DNA of 64,000 bases, taken from NCBI GenBank assembly GCA_004764695.1, contig SMSO01000032.1, positions 5,848,668-5,912,667 on the forward strand, read 5' to 3'. A program made the translations under genes and the position numbers. How positions within the stretch are numbered: the first letter of the stretch is position 1; every line of letters starts with the position of its first letter. Source of the stretch: Schizochytrium sp. TIO01. Lineage: Eukaryota; Sar; Bigyra; Thraustochytrida; Thraustochytriidae. The notes beneath the pieces were generated by a model that worked only from the letters and a program-made list of their open reading frames with translations, did not search any database and was not told the origin of the DNA. Shown one piece after another: positions 9,791 to 19,600 of this stretch.

Positions 9791-9970
9791 ATGAAATCAC
9801 TTGTTCTTTTTAGTTCGTTATTACTATTATGTATTACCTTAGTGTCTGGTGAGAGAAACTTTATCATTGAAGGAGATATGATAATTACTGAAACACAATT
9901 ACGTTCCACTTACGGTGATGAAATTGCTGAGAAAATTATTAATAGTAATCGCACAACCATACTACCATAA
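9791..9970 (+). CDS. 59-residue secreted peptide resembling a stand-alone astacin propeptide
   Basis: A short gene from ATG 9791 to TAA 9970. Residues 1-20 are a clear signal peptide (MKSLVLFSSLLLLCITLVSG). The mature peptide begins ERNFIIEGDMIITETQL and ends NRTTILP with a glycosylation sequon. The IEGDMI core matches the F-x-G-D motif of astacin-family propeptides, whose Asp binds the catalytic zinc and keeps the enzyme inactive. The nearby astacin gene (10748-12028) shows no such motif between its own signal peptide and the protease domain. The role as a separate inhibitor or chaperone of that protease is therefore a specific inference. It is supported by the motif, secretion and position 0.8 kb upstream with one gene between. 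Confidence 0.65.
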   Translation: MKSLVLFSSLLLLCITLVSGERNFIIEGDMIITETQLRSTYGDEIAEKIINSNRTTILP

Positions 9971-10087
9971 AAAATAAAATTTTAAATATTATTAATTTAA
10001 AGTAAAATTTATTATTTACTCTTGTTTAAAAATAATTGATAAAAAGATGTATGAAAAATAAATTAAATTAACAAAAATGTTTTAATA

Positions 10088-10735
10088 ATGAAACATCTTG
10101 CTAGTACTTTAATCTGTGCTCTTGTTGGGTCATATAATTGTCAACATTTTTATAATGACGTTTTTATTGTAGGTACAGAGTCATCGGGGACAAGGTTTAT
10201 TTCACGCGAGGTTCACCGCTACTTAAATCAGGATAGCGTTGTCGACACAAGTCGATGGGATGGAGAGCGCCCAGCATGTATTGAAACTGACATAAGAATT
10301 CACCATGTTTCTCTGCCGTGGGCTGGTTCTTGTCAAAAAGATATAGTTACTCTACCAGATGTAAACATGTGCAAACAGAGCCAACTCCGCGGAAAAGGAA
10401 GGTGGTTCTTAAATGTAACTAATATGATGCAACTGCGCCCGCGAGCTATCGTAATTATCATTCATAGGGATAGAGAGTTTTCTATTCGATCCATTAAAAA
10501 ACATCATTGTGGAAAGAAATTCCATAACACCTATCTTCTTCCAGAATACGAATATGCTAAGAACATTCTTGCAGAAATACCGCGCGGCCCGCGAGTCATT
10601 GATATCCGATATGAATCGCTGTCCGAAACTTCCAGTTGGATTCGGCTTTTTGAATTTCTCCGCCAGACAATCCGTCCAAACAAGAACTTAACCATAGCTA
10701 TTCCTACTTTTAAGAATGGTAATATACCTATGTAA
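10088..10735 (+). CDS. Secreted or luminal sulfotransferase-like protein
   Basis: Protein of 215 residues from ATG 10088 with an N-terminal signal (LASTLICALVGSYNC). The nucleotide-binding loop FIVGTESSGTRFISRE (Gly29 onward) is a sulfotransferase-type P-loop with Ser-Gly-Thr. VIIIHRDREFSIRS (Arg127 and Ser) fits the 3'-phosphate-binding motif, and VIDIRYESL fits the conserved Tyr-Glu strand. It is short for the family, and its acceptor is unknown. It lies 12 bp upstream of the astacin gene in the same direction, suggesting joint expression. It is much diverged from the sulfotransferase at 7493. Confidence 0.6.
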   Translation: MKHLASTLICALVGSYNCQHFYNDVFIVGTESSGTRFISREVHRYLNQDSVVDTSRWDGERPACIETDIRIHHVSLPWAGSCQKDIVTLPDVNMCKQSQLRGKGRWFLNVTNMMQLRPRAIVIIIHRDREFSIRSIKKHHCGKKFHNTYLLPEYEYAKNILAEIPRGPRVIDIRYESLSETSSWIRLFEFLRQTIRPNKNLTIAIPTFKNGNIPM

Positions 10736-10747
10736 AAACTCTATCAA

Positions 10748-12028
10748 ATGTTTCATAATGAATGGCACATGAAACTACTCTATTTACTCACCTATATAAG
10801 TTACACCACAGGAATGATGCGTGGAAGTCTATTGCGAGAGCCAGATGAACAACGCTCGCTTCAGATTACTACATCCAGTAGCGCATATTGGCCATATCGT
10901 GTGAGTGATGATGAAAACAAAATATACGTCCCCGTCACTTTTGATACAGCACTTTCAGCTAGTCGCCGGGCCTTTGTGGAAACTAATTTAAATGATTTAT
11001 CTGAAAAGGTGAAGTATATTGATGTTATATTTTATGATAGTGTAGATGATATACTAAGTGGGGCCTATGTGATTTATCAAGATACAAATAGTGGATGTTA
11101 TGCTGGTGTAGGATATCCTGGAGATTCGCAGTCTGTAACGGTGAACTTAGGCTCAGGTTGCTGGACTACACGCACAGTCCAACATGAGTTTATGCATACC
11201 TTGGGTGTATTTCATGAACATTCCAGGTCGGACAGGGACAACTTTATCAGTGTGTTAACGGAGAATATTGCTAGTGGTTATGAGTACAACTTTTACAAAC
11301 GAACAACGAACGACTTAGAGAGTCCGTTTGATTTTAATTCTATTATGATTTATAGCAAAAAGGCTTTTAGTAAGAATGGAAGCCCGACGCTCCAAAAAAT
11401 AAACGATACGGACTACGATTGGGGCACCCCGTCCCAAATGTCGACACAGGATATTAGACAGCTTCAATTAATGTATCGATGTCCTGATGGGCCTAGAAAT
11501 GAGTCGCAGTTTTGCGACCCAAGTTGTAGATGCCCAGAAGACGAAGGACCATGTTATGACGATACAGCTTGTAATGATGGTCTTGTTTGTGACTCATCAG
11601 ATAACCTCTGCAAACTTAGTGATAACACCAACCCACCAGTATCGACACCAGTCTCATCGCCAACAATTCAACCAACACATTATCCGACTAAGGAACCTAC
11701 CACATCCGGGCCTACTACAAATACTCCTACTTCGGCGAATCCGACAGCTAACCCGACATCATTTCCTACATTTGGTGGTACTCTCCCTGGCTCGAATGCT
11801 GGAGTTAGTCATACCACCCAAACTACCATAATTATCGTGCTGACCTGCTTTCTCTGTTTGCCGCTGTTCTGCATTTTGATGTTATGTTTAATTCGATGTT
11901 ATAAGCAACGCTCCCATAAGACCAGGAGTATAATAAGTAATACCAAACAAGTAGTGTACACAGAAATTCCAAAAGAAAAGGAAAAAATCAATTTGAATCG
12001 CTTAAACACTAAAGATATGCCGATTTAA
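10748..12028 (+). CDS. Astacin-family (M12A) zinc metalloprotease, membrane-anchored
   Basis: Protein of 426 residues from ATG 10748; a second ATG at 10769 begins the hydrophobic signal (MKLLYLLTYISYTTG) and could be the true start. The zinc motif HEFMHTLGVFHEHSRSDRD has His146, Glu147, His150 and His156, the extended HExxHxxGxxH of astacins. SIMIYS supplies the Met-turn (Met200) and zinc-Tyr (Tyr202). A Cys-rich module (about 240-285), a PT stalk (STPVSSPTIQPTHYPT and on) and a membrane segment (TTIIIVLTCFLCLPLFCILMLCLI) follow, with a basic tail. It likely cleaves host surface or viral glycoproteins. The region before the catalytic domain lacks an F-x-G-D propeptide; a candidate lies separately at 9791. 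Its stop overlaps that of thymidylate synthase by 4 bp. Confidence 0.9.
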   Translation: MFHNEWHMKLLYLLTYISYTTGMMRGSLLREPDEQRSLQITTSSSAYWPYRVSDDENKIYVPVTFDTALSASRRAFVETNLNDLSEKVKYIDVIFYDSVDDILSGAYVIYQDTNSGCYAGVGYPGDSQSVTVNLGSGCWTTRTVQHEFMHTLGVFHEHSRSDRDNFISVLTENIASGYEYNFYKRTTNDLESPFDFNSIMIYSKKAFSKNGSPTLQKINDTDYDWGTPSQMSTQDIRQLQLMYRCPDGPRNESQFCDPSCRCPEDEGPCYDDTACNDGLVCDSSDNLCKLSDNTNPPVSTPVSSPTIQPTHYPTKEPTTSGPTTNTPTSANPTANPTSFPTFGGTLPGSNAGVSHTTQTTIIIVLTCFLCLPLFCILMLCLIRCYKQRSHKTRSIISNTKQVVYTEIPKEKEKINLNRLNTKDMPI

Positions 12029-12924
12029 GGAATGAGTGGCATAGAGACTTTATCATGGTACTGGTAGTTTTCGATAATAAAATCTTCAAATTTCATACAT
12101 TCTAGATCATTGATAGAAGTAGGTTTTCTTTTGAATCGAAGGGTAGGAAATTCGAGCGGAGTACGTGCAATTTGCTTCCGCAATGGTTCTACGTGTTCTT
12201 CATAGATATGAGCATCCCCGATTACATGAATGAATTCATGCGCACGTGCATTAATGCAGCTCGCGATAAGCCGGGTTAACACAGCGTATGATGCGATGTT
12301 AAAGGGGAGTCCAAGTCCGATATCGGCCGATCGCTGGAACAATAAACATGATAGATTATTGGACTCATCGAGATACATTTGAAATGTACAATGGCAAGGT
12401 GAGAGATTCATTTTGTGGAGATCTTGGGGATTCCAAAATGAAACGACATGGCGCCGCGACGCACGGTCGTTACGAAGACCTTGAATAAGTCGGGACAGTT
12501 GATCTACTCCTTGGCCTCTGTAGTCGCAATGCATACCTTTATACTCAGCTCCAGAGTGACGTAGTTGGAATCCATACATAGGTCCAATATCACCTCCTCG
12601 ATAGTGTCCAAGGCCTACGGAATCGAGGTGTGATTTGGAAGCATGAGCATCCCAAATCTTCACTTGTTTTCGGCTCAGTTCATTTGTATCTGTTGAACCC
12701 CTAATAAACCACAGTAGTTCTTCTATAACACCTCTAAAGAAAACTTTTTTAGTTGTGAGTAATGGAATTCGCTGCTCTTCGTCAAGTTTAAACCGGAGTG
12801 TTTTACCAAACAAAGATCGTGTTTTTGCTCCATTACGCCCGGCCCTCACATGCCCATTGTCGATACAATCCCGGACAAGAGCAAGATATGCCTCCTCGCC
12901 GTACTCGTTGTTATTAGACGTCAT
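12025..12924 (-). CDS. thyA: Thymidylate synthase
   Basis: Protein of 299 residues from ATG 12924, a normal length for the family. It methylates dUMP to dTMP with methylenetetrahydrofolate. The catalytic Cys177 is in LSPCHCTFQMYL. The arginines that bind phosphate are in the RRHVVSFWNP region, and the dUMP-binding motif FQRSADIGLGLPFNIASYA is intact. There is no fused dihydrofolate reductase, unlike the bifunctional enzyme of most protists. With both ribonucleotide reductase subunits and dUTPase in the same window it completes a dTTP supply route for viral DNA synthesis. It has the recurring motif (CAGCAAACACCG) about 15 bp upstream. Confidence 0.97.
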   Translation of the reverse strand: MTSNNNEYGEEAYLALVRDCIDNGHVRAGRNGAKTRSLFGKTLRFKLDEEQRIPLLTTKKVFFRGVIEELLWFIRGSTDTNELSRKQVKIWDAHASKSHLDSVGLGHYRGGDIGPMYGFQLRHSGAEYKGMHCDYRGQGVDQLSRLIQGLRNDRASRRHVVSFWNPQDLHKMNLSPCHCTFQMYLDESNNLSCLLFQRSADIGLGLPFNIASYAVLTRLIASCINARAHEFIHVIGDAHIYEEHVEPLRKQIARTPLEFPTLRFKRKPTSINDLECMKFEDFIIENYQYHDKVSMPLIP

Positions 12925-12935
12925 CGTCTCTTTTC

Positions 12936-12948
12936 GGTGTTTGCTGCA
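12936..12948 (-). promoter_or_regulatory. Candidate promoter motif upstream of thymidylate synthase
   Basis: The minus strand reads GCAGCAAACACCG, a diverged copy of the recurring AGCAAACCCC motif. It ends 12 bp before ATG 12924. Confidence 0.4.
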
Positions 12949-12978
12949 TTTGAAAGATAAGTATATTAAAAAATGATA

Positions 12979-12994
12979 CCAAACCCCTAACTCA
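12979..12994 (+). promoter_or_regulatory. Candidate promoter motif upstream of the HNH-like gene
   Basis: CCAAACCCCTAACTCA matches the consensus almost fully. It lies 55 bp before ATG 13049 and is back-to-back with the thymidylate synthase copy, so one short divergent region serves both genes. Confidence 0.55.
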
Positions 12995-13048
12995 GGATAG
13001 GTTTTACATTATTCATGGTTATACATCTTGTTCAGTTGATTTCGTACT

Positions 13049-14146
13049 ATGTGTGTCAATACCAATAAATTTAGATTCGTCTGGCCCATGTCCGTAAAAG
13101 ACTCTAAGAGAATCATGATCAGTATGTTAAATGAACTTCCGAAAGGAATATTATTTGATACTCCCAGATTTGAAAGAATGTGGACTTCTGCATATCATAA
13201 AAAGTACATGCGGTGGTTTCAATATGTACTAACGGACTTGTGTCACCTATCTAACGTACGGTTTTGTCCTGATTGTGAAAAGTATAAATTTGTGTATGAA
13301 TTCAGACTTGCGCACAACTCCCCTGACGGTCTACGCAAACATTGTAGTCGATGCATATACAACAGACGTAGTGAAGTGACGGTAAGAATTAACACAGCAT
13401 CTGCGCGGTTTAATGATGAGAACTTTGACCCACGGGAGTTTCGAGAAGATATAGAAAGAAAGTTAGTGAAACAGAATTACTCATGTTGTTATACAATGGT
13501 ACCATTTTCGCGAGGAAACGCAAGGCATCCGTTCGCTATGAGTATAGAACGCATTGATAGAACCATTCAGCGTTATTCGGATACAAAAAATACTGTTCTC
13601 ACATTGAAGATTTTAAATGTTGGTGGACGGTTAAATTGGACATCAAAACTCACCTTACAGATACTTTTCCCTGAACTTGTTACAGTACGTACACTGAGTA
13701 ATTACTCAAGACGATCACAGGAAAGTTTTTTAAAATCGGTGTTATCCCGATGTAGAGATTCTTGTAAAACAAGAAACAAACGGCGTTTCTTAGAAAACCA
13801 TGTGATGGAACTTACCGTCGGGCAATTGCGAGAGATGCTCCGCAAACAAAAGGGACGGTGTTACTTTACGAATCTTCCGCTCGTTCTTTCGTCTTCGCAT
13901 GAATTCAGTCTCTCCGTGGACCGAATTGATAATTCAATAGGGTATGTACAGTCCAATATCCGACTTGTTATCTCTAGAATGAATCTATCTAGTCAAACTT
14001 GGACGGATGAATTATACAAAGACTTCCATGAGCATTTGATGCGGAACAAAGAGAAGATTATCCGAGGCGCTGGCTTTTCTATGTGTGAAATAGGTAGTCG
14101 TAGGTTAAGATATTTTCTACGGGCAATTTCAACTAAAAGTACGTAA
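13049..14146 (+). CDS. HNH-like endonuclease protein with two related halves
   Basis: Protein of 365 residues from ATG 13049. A zinc-knuckle-like segment (FCPDCEKYKFVYEF, then HCSRC) comes first. Two similar blocks follow: CYTMVPFSRG then MSIERIDR near 150-170, and CYFTNLPLVLSSS then LSVDRIDNSIGYVQSNIRL near 275-310. The second block has the layout of an HNH/endonuclease-VII-like fold (C-x-x-T-x-x-P, S-x-D-R-I-D-N, G-Y, N-I-x-L), as in many phage and giant-virus HNH genes. The first block looks degenerate: it lacks the G-Y-x-x-x-N part. Whether the catalytic His/Asn set is complete is not certain. It could be a mobile-type endonuclease or a domesticated DNA-binding protein. It is not inside another gene. 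Confidence 0.6.
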   Translation: MCVNTNKFRFVWPMSVKDSKRIMISMLNELPKGILFDTPRFERMWTSAYHKKYMRWFQYVLTDLCHLSNVRFCPDCEKYKFVYEFRLAHNSPDGLRKHCSRCIYNRRSEVTVRINTASARFNDENFDPREFREDIERKLVKQNYSCCYTMVPFSRGNARHPFAMSIERIDRTIQRYSDTKNTVLTLKILNVGGRLNWTSKLTLQILFPELVTVRTLSNYSRRSQESFLKSVLSRCRDSCKTRNKRRFLENHVMELTVGQLREMLRKQKGRCYFTNLPLVLSSSHEFSLSVDRIDNSIGYVQSNIRLVISRMNLSSQTWTDELYKDFHEHLMRNKEKIIRGAGFSMCEIGSRRLRYFLRAISTKST

Positions 14147-14201
14147 CAATTATATACATTACCTACTGTAAAATAATATAAATTCGATAATCACATTCAT
14201 C

Positions 14202-16658
14202 ATGACGAACCTGGCCTTGATCGAGACTCAGCAAAACCTTAATTCGGAAACCCAGCCCCGAGAAGTTAGCCAAGTCACCGACTACAAGAGCAATATCTGC
14301 AAGATGAACAAGAACTCCAAGATCTTTATCGTGAAGCGCAATGGTGACATTGTTACCCCTGATTTCAATGCTGTCCTTCAGCGCATTGGATCTATGTGCG
14401 AAGGTCTCAACGCCGATTTTGTTGATCCTGCGCAAGTAGCCCAGAAAACTATCAACGGTATCGTTGCGAATATGACAACCGCGCAGATTGATGATCTCTC
14501 TGCTTCCGTAGCCTCCAACATGGTGTATATCCACCCTGACTATGGATTGTTGGCTGGACGTCTTATCATGTCCAATCTACAGAAAAAGTGTCCTAAAACC
14601 TTTTCTGAGTCCATTCGGATCGGGTGGGAAGCTGGCGTCATTGCGGATGACGTGTACGAGTTTGTTCGTACCAATAAAGCCATTCTAAATAGTAGTATTC
14701 GTCCCAAGAACGACCTGAACTACAATGCATTTGCTGCCACCACCCTGAAGAACGCATACCTTTTGCGTGCTAATGGGGATCTGATTGAAACCCCCCAGTA
14801 CGCTTTCATGCGTGTGGCTGTAGGAATTCATGCTGGCGACGTGGATAAGGCCATTGATACATACAACATGCTTTCTAGTGGCATGTACATTCACTCATCT
14901 CCCACCATTTTTAATGCGGGTACGAAAATGCCCCAGATGGCATCTTGTTTTCTTGTAGATATGCAAGATGACTCAATCTATGGTATCTTTACAACCCTTC
15001 GTACCTGTGCGCTCATTTCAAAGATGGCAGGTGGAATCGGGCTTACTGTAAGTAAGGTGCGTTCCAAGGGTTGTCGAATCAATGGTACCAATGGTGAATC
15101 AGCTGGAATCATCCCGATGCTCAGATGCTTCAATAGTACAGCTAGGTATGTCAATCAGGCCGGTAGGCGCAAAGGAAGTTTTGCAATCTTCATTCAACCT
15201 CATCACCCAGACCTACTTGACTTTCTAGAATTGAAAAATCCGTTCGGAGACGAAGAGTTGCGCACACGCGACCTTTTCACAGCAATTTACGCTTCCAATC
15301 TATTTTTCAAGCGTGTAGAGACACCTGGTGCCTTGTGGACGTTTTTTGATCCAGTTCACACTGCTCATCTGAATGATCTCTACGATGATCATGATGATCT
15401 TGCCTACACTCGCGAGTATGAACGTCTTGAAAAGGAAGGAACACACGTTGTTCGTCAGATGCAAGCGCGTGATGTTTGGAACACTATCATTAATAACCAA
15501 CTCAAGAGCGGTGTACCTTATATCACCAATAAGGATCGTGTGAATGAAACTTCCAACCATAAAAACCTTGGCCCTATCCGTTCAAGTAATCTGTGCAATG
15601 AAATTGTTCAGTATTCCTCCCCGGACGAGACAGCCGTGTGCAACCTGGCTAGTATCTGCCTCCCGAAATTTACCAATGAAGACTGTACAGATGTCGACTG
15701 TGAAAAGATTGCACATTACACAGGAAAGGTTGTGGAAAACCTGAATAAGGTCATCGATAGGTCGTGTTATCCCACGGATTGTTCCAAACGTTCCAACGAA
15801 CGCCACCGGCCTGTTGGTGTGGGTGTGTCGGGATTGGCGGATTTGTTCTGGAAGCTTCGGATTCCTTTCGATTCGACTAAGGCGCGTGAGGTAAACAAGA
15901 AGATTTTCGAGAGTATGTATTTTGGTGCTCTACGAAAGAGCGTCGATCTCGCGAAAGAGTATGGTCATTATGAGAGTTACTTGGAGAATGGTGGGTGTCC
16001 CCTGAGCCGTGGTCAACTGAATTGTGACCTGTGGGACACAAAACCAGCACTTGCATGTTTTGATTGGGATGGACTCCGCCAAGACTTGGCCAAGTATGGT
16101 GCACGTTCAAGTTTGCATATTGCCCTTATGCCAACGGCGACTAGTTCAACCATTTTGGGCGTAAATGAAGCTTTTGAGCCAGTGACTTCTAATATGTACA
16201 TGAGAAAAACACTCTCTGGTGAGTTTTTTATTGTGAACAGATTTCTCGTCGAAGACCTGTGTAAAAGAGGCCTGTGGGATGATAATGGAATCATGGCGAA
16301 ACGTATCCGTAGTGCAGATGGTTCTATTGCCGAAATAGATTCGATTCCTGATGACATCAAGGCGTTGTACAAGACTGTGTGGGAAATGGGTAACAGGAGT
16401 ATTATTGACATGGCAGCTGAACGATCACCGTGGGTTGATCAGAGTCAATCGATGAACCTATTCCTCTCAAATCCCACGCCTCGACAGCTATCATCGATGT
16501 ATTTCTATGCCCAGCGTAAAAAACTCAAGACAATTGTCTACTATCTTCGCATGCAGACCGCATCGACCACCTCACATGTTGGACTTCGTAATCAAGAAAC
16601 TGGGAGCATTTCGAGCAACGAACAGAATGAAGAAGAATGTTTGGCTTGTTCTGCATAA
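14202..16658 (+). CDS. nrdA: Ribonucleoside-diphosphate reductase large subunit (class I)
   Basis: Protein of 818 residues from ATG 14202. It reduces ribonucleoside diphosphates to deoxy forms together with the small subunit at 23265. An ATP-cone allosteric domain begins at KIFIVKRNGDIVTPDF. The catalytic cysteines are seen in MASCFLVDM, the finger region SNLCNEI and AVCNLASICLP, and the family motif LMPTATSSTILGVNEAFEP is intact. The C-terminal tail ends EECLACSA, giving the C-x-x-C pair that is re-reduced by thioredoxin or glutaredoxin. The length and all domains are those of eukaryotic and giant-virus class Ia enzymes. GC and codon use look richer than in the neighbouring surface genes. 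No copy of the recurring AGCAAACCCC motif is seen upstream. Confidence 0.97.
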   Translation: MTNLALIETQQNLNSETQPREVSQVTDYKSNICKMNKNSKIFIVKRNGDIVTPDFNAVLQRIGSMCEGLNADFVDPAQVAQKTINGIVANMTTAQIDDLSASVASNMVYIHPDYGLLAGRLIMSNLQKKCPKTFSESIRIGWEAGVIADDVYEFVRTNKAILNSSIRPKNDLNYNAFAATTLKNAYLLRANGDLIETPQYAFMRVAVGIHAGDVDKAIDTYNMLSSGMYIHSSPTIFNAGTKMPQMASCFLVDMQDDSIYGIFTTLRTCALISKMAGGIGLTVSKVRSKGCRINGTNGESAGIIPMLRCFNSTARYVNQAGRRKGSFAIFIQPHHPDLLDFLELKNPFGDEELRTRDLFTAIYASNLFFKRVETPGALWTFFDPVHTAHLNDLYDDHDDLAYTREYERLEKEGTHVVRQMQARDVWNTIINNQLKSGVPYITNKDRVNETSNHKNLGPIRSSNLCNEIVQYSSPDETAVCNLASICLPKFTNEDCTDVDCEKIAHYTGKVVENLNKVIDRSCYPTDCSKRSNERHRPVGVGVSGLADLFWKLRIPFDSTKAREVNKKIFESMYFGALRKSVDLAKEYGHYESYLENGGCPLSRGQLNCDLWDTKPALACFDWDGLRQDLAKYGARSSLHIALMPTATSSTILGVNEAFEPVTSNMYMRKTLSGEFFIVNRFLVEDLCKRGLWDDNGIMAKRIRSADGSIAEIDSIPDDIKALYKTVWEMGNRSIIDMAAERSPWVDQSQSMNLFLSNPTPRQLSSMYFYAQRKKLKTIVYYLRMQTASTTSHVGLRNQETGSISSNEQNEEECLACSA

Positions 16659-16676
16659 TATGATAATTAGATTAAG

Positions 16677-19600
16677 TTAAAGAATTGTTGGATTTGATAT
16701 GATAATATTGCGTTGTAGCCTTTTCTGGGCCTTCGACTTACGATACGTGTGTATGCAAATTGCAACGATGACCACTAGAATGATCAAAAATAATGATCCG
16801 CCTATGATAGATCCATATAAAATGAGTTGTTGTGATCCAAGACTGCTACTAGTTGGAGGAGTTGTTGGTTCCGGGGTTGCTGATGGTTGGTAATGTGTAG
16901 GTGCTGATGTTGTTGGAGAAGTAGGGCTGGAAGTTGTCGGAGTTTGTGGGCTATAAGTGGGTCCGACAGATGGTACCCTTGTAAGTGTAGGTGGTGGTGA
17001 AGCGGTGATAGGACTTTTAGTAGGAGTGATTGATGTTGGAACTTGAGTAGGATTCATTGTCGGGGCCCTAGTTGGGTTTTCGACACTATAGATACAGTTA
17101 GCCATGTCGCCGAACCAGATGGAACGGCATGACTCTTTAGTGTTTCCAGTTGCCCACGTGCCTGTGTCATATGTGTTACTCATCATGTCAGGACCTACAC
17201 AGTCGTAAAGGTTGCATCTTAAAAGATGGCTGTCATCAGACAAAGTAATTAGAACCGAATTGCATGTACCTGTATTATCCTTAATATTATAATCGATACA
17301 TTTGTCAGCACAGAATACATAGGGATCATAGGGTTCAGGAAGATCTGACTCAGAGTATGGTCCATAAATAGTAAGTGTATTATCACACAAAAGTTTGTTA
17401 TGTTGGTTCTGATAGGTCCACTTACCGTCTTCTGCAAAGAACTCTGTATTGTCATAATCTAAGGTTTCGTAGAAGCAAGTTCTTTTCTTATATTCTTCAG
17501 TATAAAGTGCATTACTTGAACATTCAAGCTTTGGAATTTCTCTTGCATCTACTTCTGAAGTATAAAATTCACCATTCACATTGCATGAGCTAGACATAGT
17601 ATAACCCTTATTGGAGATAAATGGGGCCAATGTAGGCATCATTGTGGGAGAAGGAGTAAGCACTGGTGCTTTTGTAGGAACCATAGTTGTCGGTCGGTTT
17701 GATGGGTATAGAGTAGGTAGTAAGGTTGGTGTATTGGTAGGTGCTGACGTTGGACCGATTGAAGGATACTCAGTTGGTTGTTGTGTGGGCGCCGGTGTTG
17801 GGTATAAAGTCGGTTGTTGTGTTGATTCTAAATATTGTTGCACCTCTAATGAACACTGTGGCATATCATTAAACCAAATAGATCGGCATGATTCCTTGGT
17901 GTTACCGGTTGCCCAGTATCCAATTAGGTATTCATCACTTGTAAGCGTAGGTCCGACACAGTCATTTAGCCAGCATCTCACAGCGTATGTGTCTTCAGAT
18001 TGTGAAATGTATACAGAATTGCAAACACCAGCTCCAGACGTTGTATAGTTAATACATCTTTCTGCACAAAAAACATATGGATCATAGGGGGTAGGAAGGG
18101 TGTTATAAGGAAATGGCCCATCCTCAACCTGTACCCCATCACAATTTAACCTGTTATGTTTATTTTGATACGTCCATTTACCGTCCTCAGCGAAAAATGT
18201 AGTATTGTCATAATCAAGTGTTTCGAATGAACAACTTCCTTGCTTATTCTGATCAGTATAAAGATTACTTGAATCACATTCCATTTCTGGAATCATCCGT
18301 CCATCCACCCACGACTCCATAAAATCACCATTATGAGAGCAACTACTAGACATTGCATATCCGCGAGTAGACATGAATGGAGCACTAGTGGGGTACGCGG
18401 TAGGAGAAAATGTTGGAACAGGTGCCATCGTCGGTTCATTTGATGGGTAATAAGTTGGTGAGATAGTCGGAAATGATGTTGGTGCATTCGTTGGTACTAT
18501 GGTAGGATTAAGGGTAGGGTTATTGGTAGGGGTTTGTGATGGTGTAATGGTCGGATATTCTGTAGGGTAATATGTAGGAATCAATGTTGGTGTTAGTGTT
18601 GGCATGTTTGTTGGGTCAGGCGTGGGATAGTAGGTCGGATTATTTGTAGGGGTAGCGGAAGGATATAGTGTGGGTGAAAGAGTAGGATCGACTGTTGGCA
18701 AAAGCGTTGGTGAGTGTGTAGGTGAAAGAGTAGGATCGACTGTTGGCAAAAGCGTTGGTGAGTGTGTAGGTGAAAGAGTAGGATCGACTGTGGGCAAAAG
18801 CGTTGGTGAGTGTGTAGGTGAAAGAGTAGGATCGACTGTAGGCAAAAGCGTTGGTGAGTGTGTAGGTGAAAGGGTATTTAAAAGATACTCATCCACTGCA
18901 CTTGAGCACTCTGACATATCTTTAAACCAAATCGAGCGACCAGACTCTTTTGTGTTGCCAGTTGCCCAATATCCGGTGGTATAGTTATCACTCGTCATGT
19001 TAGGACCAACACAGTCATACATATAACATCGCAATGCATACGTGTCATCGGCTTGAGCTATGTAAACAGAATTGCATACTCCGTCACCTGAATGGGTGTG
19101 ATTAATACATTTCTCTGCGCAGAACACATAAGGGTCGTATGGTAAGGGTAGACTAGAATAAGCGTACGGTCCGTCTGCGACTTCAACACTGTCGCACATC
19201 CATTTATTATGTCTATCTTGATATGTCCACTTTCCATCCTCGCCGAAAAATGTAGTATTATCGTAATCAAGTGTTTCATATGTACATTCCGTCTGTTGAT
19301 TCTGCTCCGAGTATAACTTAAGAGGGTCACAATCCATTTCTGGAATCATTCGACCATCCACCCAGGATTCCATAAAATCACCATTGTGGGCACAAGTGCT
19401 AGACATTGCATATCCTCGATTATTCACGTATGGTGCCCCTGTTGGTGCATAACTTGGGACAGATGATGGTGTCAGAGTTGTTGGAGTGCCTGTTGGTGTA
19501 TTCGTGCTCATATCAGTTGGCGAGATCGTCGGTTCTATTGTAGGTTTATTAGTGGGACTTATGGTAGGATTCAAAGTTGGTGTTAATGTTGGTGAATCGG

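Noticed and set aside
18670-18984. Plus-strand frame of repeating GERVGSTVGKSVGECV type
   Set aside because: Again the antisense of the 48-bp PT repeat; repeat period and lack of stops explain it.
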